Positions 1 to 7,611 of a stretch of 64,000 nucleotides of DNA are shown here, piece after piece. The notes beneath the pieces were generated by a model, which saw nothing but the letters and a program-made list of their open reading frames with translations, was not told where the DNA came from and did no database searches. This stretch comes from Pandoraea captiosa (GTDB lineage Bacteria; Pseudomonadota; Gammaproteobacteria; Burkholderiales; Burkholderiaceae). The first letter of the stretch is position 1. Each line of letters begins with the position of its first letter. The translations under genes were made by a program, and so were the position numbers. The DNA lies in NCBI RefSeq assembly GCF_902459775.1, contig NZ_CABPSQ010000005.1, positions 216,258 to 280,257 of the forward strand, given 5' to 3'.

Positions 1-1
1 C

Positions 2-517
2 TTTTCCTACGACACGCGGGACTTCATCCCGAATCCCTACAAAGGTCAGGCGCTATCGCTCACGACCACTGTCTATCGGCGTGCGTTCGGCAGCAGCACG
101 TCGTTCGAATCGCTCGAATGGTCTTATGACCACTACACGAGGTTTCGCGAGCGCGACGTGCTGGCCTTCGACATCTACGGGAAATTCAGTTGGGGAGACG
201 TGCCGTGGAGCATGATGCCGACATTCGGCGACGGCAAACACATGCGTGGCTATTTCCTGGGGCAGTATCGCGACAGGAACATGCTCACGGCGCAAGTCGA
301 GTACCGGATGCATATCGTCGGCCGACATGGCGTGGTCGCCTGGGTAGGCGCAGGGGCGATTGCGGACCGGCCGGGCGATCTCGCCTCGGCACACTGGCTG
401 CCGAACGGCGGGGTGGGCTATCGCTTTGAATTCAAGCCGCGTGTGAACGTACGCTTCGACGTCGGCTTCGGACGTCAGACGCGCGGCGTCTACTTTCAGA
501 TCAACGAAGCGTTCTGA
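2..517 (+). CDS. Omp85/BamA-TamA-type outer-membrane beta-barrel protein, 3' end (partial)
   Basis: The frame is open from base 2, so only the last 171 residues are in the window. The first visible residues (FSYDTRDFIPNPYKG) match the start of the 16-stranded surface-antigen barrel of the Omp85 superfamily, where an 'YDTRDxxxxPxxG' strand is usual. Alternating hydrophobic/polar strands follow, and the chain ends in Phe, the C-terminal signature recognised by the BAM machinery. A role in outer-membrane assembly, translocation or surface exposure is family knowledge; which subfamily (BamA, TamA, or a stand-alone BamA/TamA-like protein) cannot be told without the N-terminal POTRA region. It is convergent with the cysB-type gene. 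Confidence 0.75.
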   Translation, partial: FSYDTRDFIPNPYKGQALSLTTTVYRRAFGSSTSFESLEWSYDHYTRFRERDVLAFDIYGKFSWGDVPWSMMPTFGDGKHMRGYFLGQYRDRNMLTAQVEYRMHIVGRHGVVAWVGAGAIADRPGDLASAHWLPNGGVGYRFEFKPRVNVRFDVGFGRQTRGVYFQINEAF

Positions 518-534
518 TGTCCGGCGACCGGTGT

Positions 535-554
535 CCGGAAGCCTGCGCTTCCGG
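535..554. terminator. hairpin between convergent Omp85 and cysB-type genes
   Basis: An 8-bp perfect inverted repeat (CCGGAAGC, loop CTGC, GCTTCCGG) lies 18 bases after the Omp85 stop and just before the end of the convergent regulator gene. There is no T-run on either side, so it is a structure in a likely terminator position and not a textbook intrinsic terminator. Confidence 0.35.
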
Positions 555-563
555 CCGGGCCCA

Positions 564-1505
564 TCAAAGCTCGTAACTCTCGTGCTCGCCGCGCAATGCC
601 TGTTCCACCAGCTTGCGTGTGAGGATTGGTGAAAGCAGCTCAACCATCGTGAAAACATATCCACGCAAATAGGCGCCCTGCTTGAGGGCGACGCGCGTCA
701 CGTTGGTACCGAAGAGATGTCCCACCTGTATCGCCCGGAGATTGCGGTCGCGCTCCGGGTCGAACGCCACGCCCGCCAGAATCCCCACGCCCAGCCCGAG
801 TTCGACATATGTCTTGATGACGTCCGCGTCGATGGCTTCGAGCACGATGTCCGGCTGCACATGGCGCAGCGCAAACGCCTGATCGATCTTGGCGCGCCCG
901 GCAAACTGCGGGTCGTAAGTGATCATCGGATACTTCGCCAGATCCTCGATCCCGACGGAGGGCAGTTGCAGCAACGGGTGATCGGGCGGCACCACCGCGA
1001 CGTGCTGCCACTGATAGCAGGGCAGCGACACGAGATCCTTATAGCCGGCGATGGCTTCCGTCGCGATGGCCAGATCCGCCTGGTCGTGCAGCACCATCTC
1101 GGCGATCTGCGTGGGGCTGCCCTGCAGAATCGACAGGCGCACCTTCGGATAGCGCTTCTTGAACTCGGCCACGGCGTGCGGGAGCGAGTAGCGCGCCTGC
1201 GTGTGCGTCGTGGCAATGGTCAGGCTGCCCTGATCCTGGGCGGCGTAGTCCTTGCCGATCCGCTTGAGGCTTTCCACCTCCATCAATATCCGCTCGACGG
1301 ACTCGAAGATGATGCGCCCGGGTTCGGTCAGATTACGGATGCGCTTGCCATGCCGGGCAAAGATATCCACACCGAGCTCTTCTTCAAGCTCGATGATGGC
1401 CTTGGAGACGCCCGGTTGGGAGGTAAAGAGTGCCTTGGCGGCCTCCGTCAGGTTGAAATTCTGGCGGACGGCCTCGCGCACGAAGCGGAACTGGTGCAGG
1501 TTCAT
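564..1505 (-). CDS. cysB: LysR-type regulator of the CysB/Cbl family
   Basis: A 313-aa LysR regulator whose start MNLHQFRFVREAVRQ and N-terminal helix-turn-helix (EAAKALFTSQPGVSKAIIEL, about residues 17-36) are typical of CysB, the activator of sulfur assimilation that responds to N-acetylserine, or its paralogue Cbl. The effector-binding domain follows from about residue 90. I chose the ATG at 1505 because it gives the canonical family N-terminus; an upstream in-frame ATG at 1613 would add 36 non-homologous residues. The gene is divergent from the TSUP/cysHDN/cobA run, which it probably controls. The leader is AT-rich (1506-1565) and lacks a clear Shine-Dalgarno sequence. Confidence 0.9.
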   Translation of the reverse strand: MNLHQFRFVREAVRQNFNLTEAAKALFTSQPGVSKAIIELEEELGVDIFARHGKRIRNLTEPGRIIFESVERILMEVESLKRIGKDYAAQDQGSLTIATTHTQARYSLPHAVAEFKKRYPKVRLSILQGSPTQIAEMVLHDQADLAIATEAIAGYKDLVSLPCYQWQHVAVVPPDHPLLQLPSVGIEDLAKYPMITYDPQFAGRAKIDQAFALRHVQPDIVLEAIDADVIKTYVELGLGVGILAGVAFDPERDRNLRAIQVGHLFGTNVTRVALKQGAYLRGYVFTMVELLSPILTRKLVEQALRGEHESYEL

Positions 1506-1638
1506 TTGTATAACTTTAGAAAATATACAAACAATTTTTAATTCGTTTGAAGTATATAGCCTTTTCATTACAGTGGGGGCCACTGTTTCGATAACGTTAT
1601 TCCGTACAGGCATTTAGGACCTACCAGGAACGTCATTC
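1506..1638. promoter_or_regulatory. divergent promoter region between cysB and the TSUP/cysH gene run
   Basis: This 133-bp region is strikingly AT-rich on the cysB side, against GC-rich surroundings. It contains a perfect 10-bp palindrome ATAACGTTAT at 1591-1600 and a CAGTG/CACTG inverted repeat at 1571-1585. CysB sites are poorly conserved, so this is only the likely place for CysB binding, not a resolved operator. Confidence 0.45.
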
Positions 1639-2415
1639 ATGTCGCTGTGGCTCGAACCCCTTTCCGGACTTGGCGTCGGCCTGCTGGTCGGCCTGACCGG
1701 TGTGGGCGGCGGCTCGCTGATGACGCCTTTGCTCACGCTCCTGCTGGGGTACGCCGCGCCGGTCGCAGTGGGCACCGATCTGGCGTTCGCCGCCATCACG
1801 AAGAGTTTCGGGACGCTCGCGCATCGCTCGCACGGGCACGTGAAGTGGCACATCGTGCGACGACTCGCGCTCGGCGCGGTGCCGGCGGCGCTCGTGGCCA
1901 TCCTTTTCCTGAAGCAGCTGGGTGGTATCGACGAGGTGGCGCTGCACGTCATCAAGTTGACGATCGCGGCCTCGGTCCTGCTCACGGTGCTCTCGCTGTT
2001 GTTTCGTGCGCGGCTGCTGGCTGCGCTGCGCGCCCACCCGAGCTGGCAACTGACGGGACGCCCGCAAGCCGTTGCCACGGTTGTCGTGGGGGCCTTGCTG
2101 GGCGGGCTCGTGACGATTTCCTCGATTGGCGCCGGCGCCGTAGGCGCAACGCTGATCCTGATGCTGTACCCGCAGTTGGAACCGGCGGAAGTCGCCGGAA
2201 CCGATATTGCCTACGCGGTGCCGCTCACAGCCATTGCCGCGCTGGGCCATATCTGGCTCGAGACGGTGCACTGGGCACTGCTCGGCAGTCTGTTGATCGG
2301 CTCTTTGCCCGGGATCTGGCTGGGCGCGAAGCTCGCCCGTCATCTGCCCGAGCGCATCGTGCGCGGGGCGCTGGCAGCCACGCTCACGCTGACGGCAGTC
2401 AAGCTGGTCAGCTGA
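1639..2415 (+). CDS. TauE/SafE (TSUP) family membrane permease
   Basis: A 258-aa protein with about eight hydrophobic segments and the glycine-rich TSUP start (GLGVGLLVGLTGVGGGSLMTP, residues about 9-29; a similar GAGAVGA element opens the second half near residue 170). TSUP proteins export or import sulfite, sulfonates or other sulfur anions across the inner membrane. An AGGA Shine-Dalgarno lies about 10 bases before the ATG. It is the first gene of the run divergent from cysB and sits 29 bases before cysH, so a role in sulfite or sulfate handling is a reasonable inference; the substrate is not determined by the sequence. Confidence 0.85.
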   Translation: MSLWLEPLSGLGVGLLVGLTGVGGGSLMTPLLTLLLGYAAPVAVGTDLAFAAITKSFGTLAHRSHGHVKWHIVRRLALGAVPAALVAILFLKQLGGIDEVALHVIKLTIAASVLLTVLSLLFRARLLAALRAHPSWQLTGRPQAVATVVVGALLGGLVTISSIGAGAVGATLILMLYPQLEPAEVAGTDIAYAVPLTAIAALGHIWLETVHWALLGSLLIGSLPGIWLGAKLARHLPERIVRGALAATLTLTAVKLVS

Positions 2416-2444
2416 CACCCCACATAGAACAAGGAGTTCGCGAC

Positions 2445-3236
2445 ATGCGAAACGAATCCCGCCGGGAACCCACTCCGGCCGCCGTGCCGTCGACGGTGGC
2501 CGATGCCGAGCATCAGGACATGGCGGTGCTCGACGACATGGAAGCCGTGCTGGCCGAGCGCCTCGCCCGCATTGCCGCGTCGCATCGCAACGTGAAGTTC
2601 GCGAGCAGCCTTGCCGCTGAAGACATGCTGATCACGCACGTGATCCTGCGCCAGCAGTTGCCGATCACGGTGTTCACGCTCAATACCGGACGTCTGCACG
2701 CCGAGACCGTGGGCATGATCGACAAAATCAAGGCGCGCTATGGCTACGACGTCGTGCAGTACGCACCGCAGGCCGACGCCGTCGAGCAATACGTTGCCGA
2801 TCACGGCGCGAACGCATTCTACGAAAGCGTCGATCTGCGCAAGGCGTGCTGTCAGATCCGCAAGGTCGAGCCGCTCGGCCGCGCGTTGGCCGATGCCGAT
2901 GCGTGGTTGACCGGACAACGTCGCGAGCAATCGGTCACGCGCGGTGAGCTTGCCTTCGCGGAGCAGGACGACGCGCGCGGCATCGCCAAGTACAACCCGC
3001 TGTTCGACTGGACGGAAGCGCAGGTGTGGGCTTACCTGACCGCGCGCGACGTGCCGGTCAACCCGCTGCATGCCCGTGGCTATCCGAGCATTGGCTGCGA
3101 GCCGTGCACACGGGCCGTTCGTCCCGGCGAAGACAGCCGGGCGGGGCGCTGGTGGTGGGAGTCGCGCGACAGCAAGGAATGCGGGCTGCACGCGAGCAAC
3201 CTGAGCAAGATCCCGGTGTCGGTGCAGTCGAACTGA
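2445..3236 (+). CDS. cysH: Iron-sulfur adenylylsulfate (APS) reductase, CysH family
   Basis: A 263-aa PAPS/APS reductase that reduces activated sulfate to sulfite with thioredoxin as donor. The iron-sulfur type is shown by two cysteine pairs, C135-C136 (KACCQIRKVEPL) and C218/C221 (GCEPC), which ligate a [4Fe-4S] cluster in APS-specific enzymes; the catalytic cysteine is C246 in the ECGLH motif near the C-terminus. E. coli-type PAPS reductases lack the paired cysteines. The start is fixed by a strong AAGGAG at 2431-2436, eight bases before the ATG. No cysI or cysG lies beside it, unlike many relatives; cysD follows after 124 bp. Confidence 0.93.
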   Translation: MRNESRREPTPAAVPSTVADAEHQDMAVLDDMEAVLAERLARIAASHRNVKFASSLAAEDMLITHVILRQQLPITVFTLNTGRLHAETVGMIDKIKARYGYDVVQYAPQADAVEQYVADHGANAFYESVDLRKACCQIRKVEPLGRALADADAWLTGQRREQSVTRGELAFAEQDDARGIAKYNPLFDWTEAQVWAYLTARDVPVNPLHARGYPSIGCEPCTRAVRPGEDSRAGRWWWESRDSKECGLHASNLSKIPVSVQSN

Positions 3237-3360
3237 TAGACGCAGCACCGCCCACAGGGCAACTGAATGGAAAACGATGTGCGCGCCGGACCGAATGCGG
3301 CGGCACATCGGAGCAGACCGAATCTCGGAAAAACTCGGAATCGTCAAGGAAGGGAACATT

Positions 3361-4308
3361 ATGGGTGCGATGCACGAAGTCGCGCAGGCCAATGGCTCGC
3401 GAATGGATCATCTGGACTGGCTCGAAGCCGAATCGATGTACATCCTGCGTGAGGTCGTGGCGGAGTGCCGCAAGCCCGCGCTGCTGTTCTCCGGCGGCAA
3501 GGACTCGGTCGTGGTGCTGCATCTGGCGCTCAAGGCGTTCGGTCTCGGCCCGAACCGCAAGACCCAACTGCCGTTCCCGCTGGTGCATATCGACACGGGG
3601 CATAACTACCCGGAAGTGATCGAGTTCCGCGATCGTCACGCCAAGGCCCTGGGAGCCGAACTGGTCGTCGGGCATGTGGAAGACTCGATTGCCCGCGGCA
3701 CGGTGCGCCTGCGTCGCGAGAACGATTCGCGTAACGCCGCACAAGCCGTCACGCTGCTCGAGACGATCGACGAACATGGTTACGACGCCATGATCGGCGG
3801 CGCTCGTCGCGACGAAGAAAAGGCGCGTGCGAAAGAGCGCATCTTCTCGTTCCGCGACGAATTCGGTCAGTGGGATCCGAAGGCGCAACGCCCGGAGTTG
3901 TGGCATCTATTCAACGCCCGTCTGCACAAGGGCGAGCACCTGCGCGTGTTTCCGATTTCCAACTGGACGGAACTGGACGTGTGGCAGTACATCGCTCGCG
4001 AGAACCTCGATTTGCCGTCGATCTATTACTCGCACGAGCGTGAAATCGTACGTCGCAACGGCTTGCTCGTGCCGGTCACGCCGCTCACGCCGAAGCAGGA
4101 CGGCGAGACGAGCGAGCTGGCGCAGGTGCGCTTCCGTACCGTGGGCGACATCAGCTGCACGTGCCCGGTGGCCAGCGTCGCATCGAGCCCGGTGGAGATC
4201 ATCGCCGAGACGGCGGTGACGGACATCACCGAGCGCGGGGCCACGCGCATGGACGACCAGACGTCCGAGGCGGCGATGGAGCAACGCAAGAAGCAAGGGT
4301 ACTTCTGA
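3361..4308 (+). CDS. cysD: Sulfate adenylyltransferase subunit 2
   Basis: A 315-aa ATP-sulfurylase small subunit, which makes APS from ATP and sulfate in complex with CysN. The PP-loop SGGKDS (residues 44-49) binds the alpha-phosphate side of ATP, and RRDEEKARAKERIFSFRD downstream is strongly conserved in CysD. I use the ATG at 3361, preceded by AAGGAAGGGAA; a longer frame from 3277 would add 28 unrelated residues. It lies between cysH and cysN in the order expected of the sulfate activation operon. Confidence 0.95.
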   Translation: MGAMHEVAQANGSRMDHLDWLEAESMYILREVVAECRKPALLFSGGKDSVVVLHLALKAFGLGPNRKTQLPFPLVHIDTGHNYPEVIEFRDRHAKALGAELVVGHVEDSIARGTVRLRRENDSRNAAQAVTLLETIDEHGYDAMIGGARRDEEKARAKERIFSFRDEFGQWDPKAQRPELWHLFNARLHKGEHLRVFPISNWTELDVWQYIARENLDLPSIYYSHEREIVRRNGLLVPVTPLTPKQDGETSELAQVRFRTVGDISCTCPVASVASSPVEIIAETAVTDITERGATRMDDQTSEAAMEQRKKQGYF

Positions 4309-4420
4309 TTCGACGCTCGCCGGCACACGGCAGCGGCCATCGGACCCACGTTCAGAGACACCGGCTCGCAGGGCGACGCAACGTCACCGCCCCGAGCCAC
4401 GCAATCGAGTTGAAAAGATC

Positions 4421-5722
4421 ATGAGCCTCACCCCGCATCAGGAAGACCTCGGCGTGCTGCGTTTCATTACGGCAGGCAGCGTCGACGACGGCAAGAGCAC
4501 GCTGATCGGCCGTTTGCTGTACGACAGCAAGTCGGTGCTGACCGATCAGTTGTCTGCGCTGGCACGCGCCAAGCACAAGCGCACCGCCGGCGAAGACATC
4601 GATTTCTCGCTGCTCACCGACGGTCTCGAAGCCGAGCGCGAGCAGGGCATCACCATCGATGTCGCCTATCGCTACTTCACCACGGCGCGCCGAAAATTCA
4701 TCATTGCCGATACGCCGGGTCACGAGCAGTACACGCGCAACATGGTCACCGGCGCGTCGACGGCGCATGCCGCCATCATTCTGGTCGACGCCACGCGTGT
4801 GACCGAGGTGGACGGCCGCACCGAACTGCTCGCGCAGACCAAGCGCCACAGCGCCATTGTGAAGCTGCTGGGCTTGCAGCACGTGATCGTCGCGATCAAC
4901 AAGATGGACCTGATCGATTACAGCGAAACGACGTTCAACAACATTCGCGCGGCTTACCTGGAGCTCGCGCAGCGCCTTGGTCTGCAAGACGTACGCTTCG
5001 TACCGGTCTCCGCGCTCAAGGGGGATAACATCGTGTACGCGAGCGAGCGTATGCCGTGGTATCAGGACGAACCGCTGCTCGATGTGCTCGAATCGCTGCC
5101 GGTCACGCAAACGGGGGGAGAACTGCGCTTCCCGGTGCAACTGGTGGCGCGTCAGGACGGTGCGCATGCCGACGACTTCCGTGGCTACATGGGCCGCGTG
5201 GAATCGGGGTCGGTGCGCGTTGGACAGTCGTTGCGCGTGCTGCCTGCCGGTCGCACGGCGAGCGTTGCGGAAATCGTCGGTCCGCGCGGCTTGCTCGAAG
5301 AAGCATTCGCCGGACAATGCGTGACGATCCGTCTGACGGAAGACGTGGATGTCTCGCGCGGCGACACGTTCGTCGCTGCCGATTCGGTGCTGGAACCGTC
5401 GCGCAAGCTGGCCGCCGACGTTTGCTGGTTCGACGAAGATGCGCTTGCACCGCAGCGCAAGTATTTGCTCAAGCAAGCGACCAGCACGGTGTACGTGAAG
5501 GTCGGTAGCGTCGACACAGTGCTCGACGTGAGCACGCTCTCGCATGGCACGGACAAGACGACGCTCGCGATGAACGATATCGGTCGCGTGCAACTGACGC
5601 TTCAGAAGCCGGTCGCCGCCGATACGTACGACGCCAACCCGGCCACGGGCGCGTTCGTGCTGATCGACGAAGCGACGCACCACACGGTCGCCGCCGGCAT
5701 GATTCGCGCACTGGCGGCCTGA
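4421..5722 (+). CDS. cysN: Sulfate adenylyltransferase subunit 1 (GTPase)
   Basis: A 433-aa translation-factor-like GTPase that drives the unfavourable ATP-sulfurylase reaction of CysD. G1 is GSVDDGKS (residues 19-26), G3 is DTPGHEQY and G4 is NKMD; beta-barrel domains 2 and 3 follow. The length matches stand-alone CysN, so there is no fused APS kinase (CysC) domain. That agrees with CysH being of the APS-using type, which needs no kinase. It starts 112 bp after cysD and is followed two bases after its stop by cobA. Confidence 0.95.
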   Translation: MSLTPHQEDLGVLRFITAGSVDDGKSTLIGRLLYDSKSVLTDQLSALARAKHKRTAGEDIDFSLLTDGLEAEREQGITIDVAYRYFTTARRKFIIADTPGHEQYTRNMVTGASTAHAAIILVDATRVTEVDGRTELLAQTKRHSAIVKLLGLQHVIVAINKMDLIDYSETTFNNIRAAYLELAQRLGLQDVRFVPVSALKGDNIVYASERMPWYQDEPLLDVLESLPVTQTGGELRFPVQLVARQDGAHADDFRGYMGRVESGSVRVGQSLRVLPAGRTASVAEIVGPRGLLEEAFAGQCVTIRLTEDVDVSRGDTFVAADSVLEPSRKLAADVCWFDEDALAPQRKYLLKQATSTVYVKVGSVDTVLDVSTLSHGTDKTTLAMNDIGRVQLTLQKPVAADTYDANPATGAFVLIDEATHHTVAAGMIRALAA

Positions 5723-5724
5723 CC

Positions 5725-6537
5725 ATGCCGGGCAAGGTCTATCTCGTGGGTGCCGGGCCGGGCGCTGCCGATCTGATCACGGTGCGCGGTGCGCGCTTGC
5801 TCGCGCAGGCGGAGGTGGTGCTTCACGACGCGCTGGTCGAGCCCGAAATGCTCGCCTTGTGCCCGCAGGCAAAGCTGGTTGCCGTGGGCAAGCGCTGCGG
5901 CAAGCTGTCGAGCGCGCAGCAGTTCATCAACAAGCAACTGATCGATCATGCGCGCACGCACGCGCTGGTCGTGCGCCTGAAGGGCGGAGACCCGATGCTG
6001 TTCGGTCGCGCGGACGAGGAGTTGCGTGCGCTCGAGGCGGCGGGTATCGAGGTCGAGGTGGTGCCGGGTATCACGGCGGCGCTCGCCAGTGCCGCGTCGC
6101 TGGGCCGCTCGCTCACGTTGCGTGGCGTGTCGCGCAGCGTGGCGTTCGTCACGCAAAGCCGTGCGCCCGGTTCGCCGGATATCGAGGCCGATGCCCGGGC
6201 CGATTCTCTGGTCTATTACATGGGGCGCGACGCTGCGGCGACCATCGCTGCCGGGCTGATCGACGCAGGCAAGTCGCCAGCCACCCCGGTGGCGATCGTC
6301 GAGTCGGTGACCACGCCGCGCGAACGCCACACCGCCATGACGCTCGGTGAGTTGCGCGACGGTGTGGCGGCCCGGTGGTTCGACGGCTCGCAACCGAGTG
6401 TGATTCTGGTCGGCGAGGCGTTTGCGCAAAGCGCCGCAGTGCCCGATGCGCAGGATGCAAACGACGACGCCCGAGACACCCATGATGCCCATGCTGCGCC
6501 AGCGGCAGCAAAGCCGCGCGTTCCCGCGGCTGCATAA
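5725..6537 (+). CDS. cobA: Uroporphyrinogen-III C-methyltransferase (SUMT)
   Basis: A 270-aa SAM-dependent methyltransferase that converts uroporphyrinogen III to precorrin-2, the first step to siroheme (or cobalamin). The N-terminal VYLVGAGPGAADLITVRG and the later RLKGGDPMLFGR and VVPGITAALA motifs are diagnostic of SUMT. It is the short form without the CysG oxidase/chelatase part. The C-terminal 30 residues are Ala/Asp/His-rich and look disordered. The gene is two bases behind cysN, so it is cotranscribed and probably translationally coupled. A chelatase partner, cbiX, lies at 12.3 kb, now separated by the 6.5-12.1 kb module. Confidence 0.92.
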   Translation: MPGKVYLVGAGPGAADLITVRGARLLAQAEVVLHDALVEPEMLALCPQAKLVAVGKRCGKLSSAQQFINKQLIDHARTHALVVRLKGGDPMLFGRADEELRALEAAGIEVEVVPGITAALASAASLGRSLTLRGVSRSVAFVTQSRAPGSPDIEADARADSLVYYMGRDAAATIAAGLIDAGKSPATPVAIVESVTTPRERHTAMTLGELRDGVAARWFDGSQPSVILVGEAFAQSAAVPDAQDANDDARDTHDAHAAPAAAKPRVPAAA

Positions 6538-6543
6538 CCTCAT

Positions 6544-7374
6544 CTATCGGATATCGCGCAACGACAGGAACTCGCGGCTCTCGGTGAGAGGCTCGCGTTC
6601 CCGGTCGTCTGGCGACACGCCACCCCAGTCGTTGCGGCCCGTACCTGCCCAACGGAACGTATCGAGCGCCTTGGCTGCCGCATTGTAGGCATTGCCAAGG
6701 GTGCTGCCCAACTGCTCGCGCCCGGTGTTGAAAACGTTGACGATCGTTCCCGCAAAGTTGCCGATGGAGAGGAACGTGCCGGCCCCGTTTTGCGCCGCGT
6801 TGGTTTTCATTTCCTGCATTTCCCGCATCGGCATTTTGTCGGGGACGTCGTGGCCATCGCGAGCATCGGGGGCCTGCCTCACCGAGCGGCTGACGGGCGG
6901 TGGGTTGGTCGTGCCGGAGGACGTCGTTCGCAGCACGCGCGGCAGTCGTTCCCCGCGTAGCGCGGGCAGGGCCACATCTTTGACGCTCAGACTCTCGGGC
7001 CGGTGATTGATCGCATGCACCATGCGTTTCAAAGCGCCTTCGAAGTCGGCCGAAGCGAATTGCAGGTGCTCCACTTCTTCGATGATCGCATCGAACAAGT
7101 CCGGTTCGTTAAGCGCATGCGCATCCGCCTGATGGCGAATTTTGGCGGTTGCGCACCAGTAGGCAACATGGGCAATTTCGGACTCGTCGCTCTCGCGCAC
7201 TTGCGTGATGTCACACCCGTAGAATCCGGGCGGCGCATCGATGAAGTGGCCGCTATCGATGTTTCTGAGCGACTCGAACGCCTGGGACATGGCGGTGGCC
7301 ACCGGGTGCATCGCAGCCGTGGGGGCGAGCGCGGGCGGGGCGACTGGCCAACTGGTGGGCGCAGGTATGTACAT
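6544..7374 (-). CDS. Hypothetical protein, companion of the large toxin-like gene
   Basis: A 276-aa protein I do not recognise. There is no signal peptide or clear membrane segment. The N-terminus (MYIPAPTSWPVAPPALAPT) is proline-rich, residues about 60-125 look helical and acidic, about 140-190 are Ser/Pro/Arg-rich and probably disordered, and a glycine/alanine-rich amphipathic stretch (about 205-245) precedes a charged tail. The ATG at 7374 is chosen for the AAGAG about 10 bases upstream; an in-frame start at 7602 would add an implausible 76 residues. It lies 237 bp downstream of the 1505-aa gene on the same strand and ends six bases from the convergent cobA. It could be a secreted partner, chaperone or immunity-type protein, but nothing in the sequence proves any of these. 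Confidence 0.6.
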   Translation of the reverse strand: MYIPAPTSWPVAPPALAPTAAMHPVATAMSQAFESLRNIDSGHFIDAPPGFYGCDITQVRESDESEIAHVAYWCATAKIRHQADAHALNEPDLFDAIIEEVEHLQFASADFEGALKRMVHAINHRPESLSVKDVALPALRGERLPRVLRTTSSGTTNPPPVSRSVRQAPDARDGHDVPDKMPMREMQEMKTNAAQNGAGTFLSIGNFAGTIVNVFNTGREQLGSTLGNAYNAAAKALDTFRWAGTGRNDWGGVSPDDREREPLTESREFLSLRDIR

Positions 7375-7611
7375 GGTGAGAACTCTTTTCAGATGAGGAA
7401 TGCATGCCGGTGAGGACGCGAGCCATTCGTCCGATGGAAACATCGCCATGATCGTCCGCGTCCCTGTACACAGTTTGGGTCCGGCGGGGGCGGACAGACT
7501 TCCAGAAACCGTGCGTCGATCGCAAGGTGAGCTTTGTCCCGTCGTGCTCGCCGTGACTGTTCGCCGTGACTGTTCGCCTTGACTGCTCGCCTTGAGCGAC
7601 AACGGTGCGCG
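7375..7611. other. intergenic gap within the accessory module
   Basis: These 237 bases separate the two minus-strand genes of the accessory module. I see no terminator hairpin, so readthrough from the large gene into the 276-aa gene is possible; no clear promoter was recognised either. Confidence 0.4.

Noticed and set aside
1647-2444. In-frame extension of cysH back into the TSUP gene
   Set aside because: It runs in another frame of the TSUP gene and has no cysH homology; AAGGAG fixes the start at 2445.
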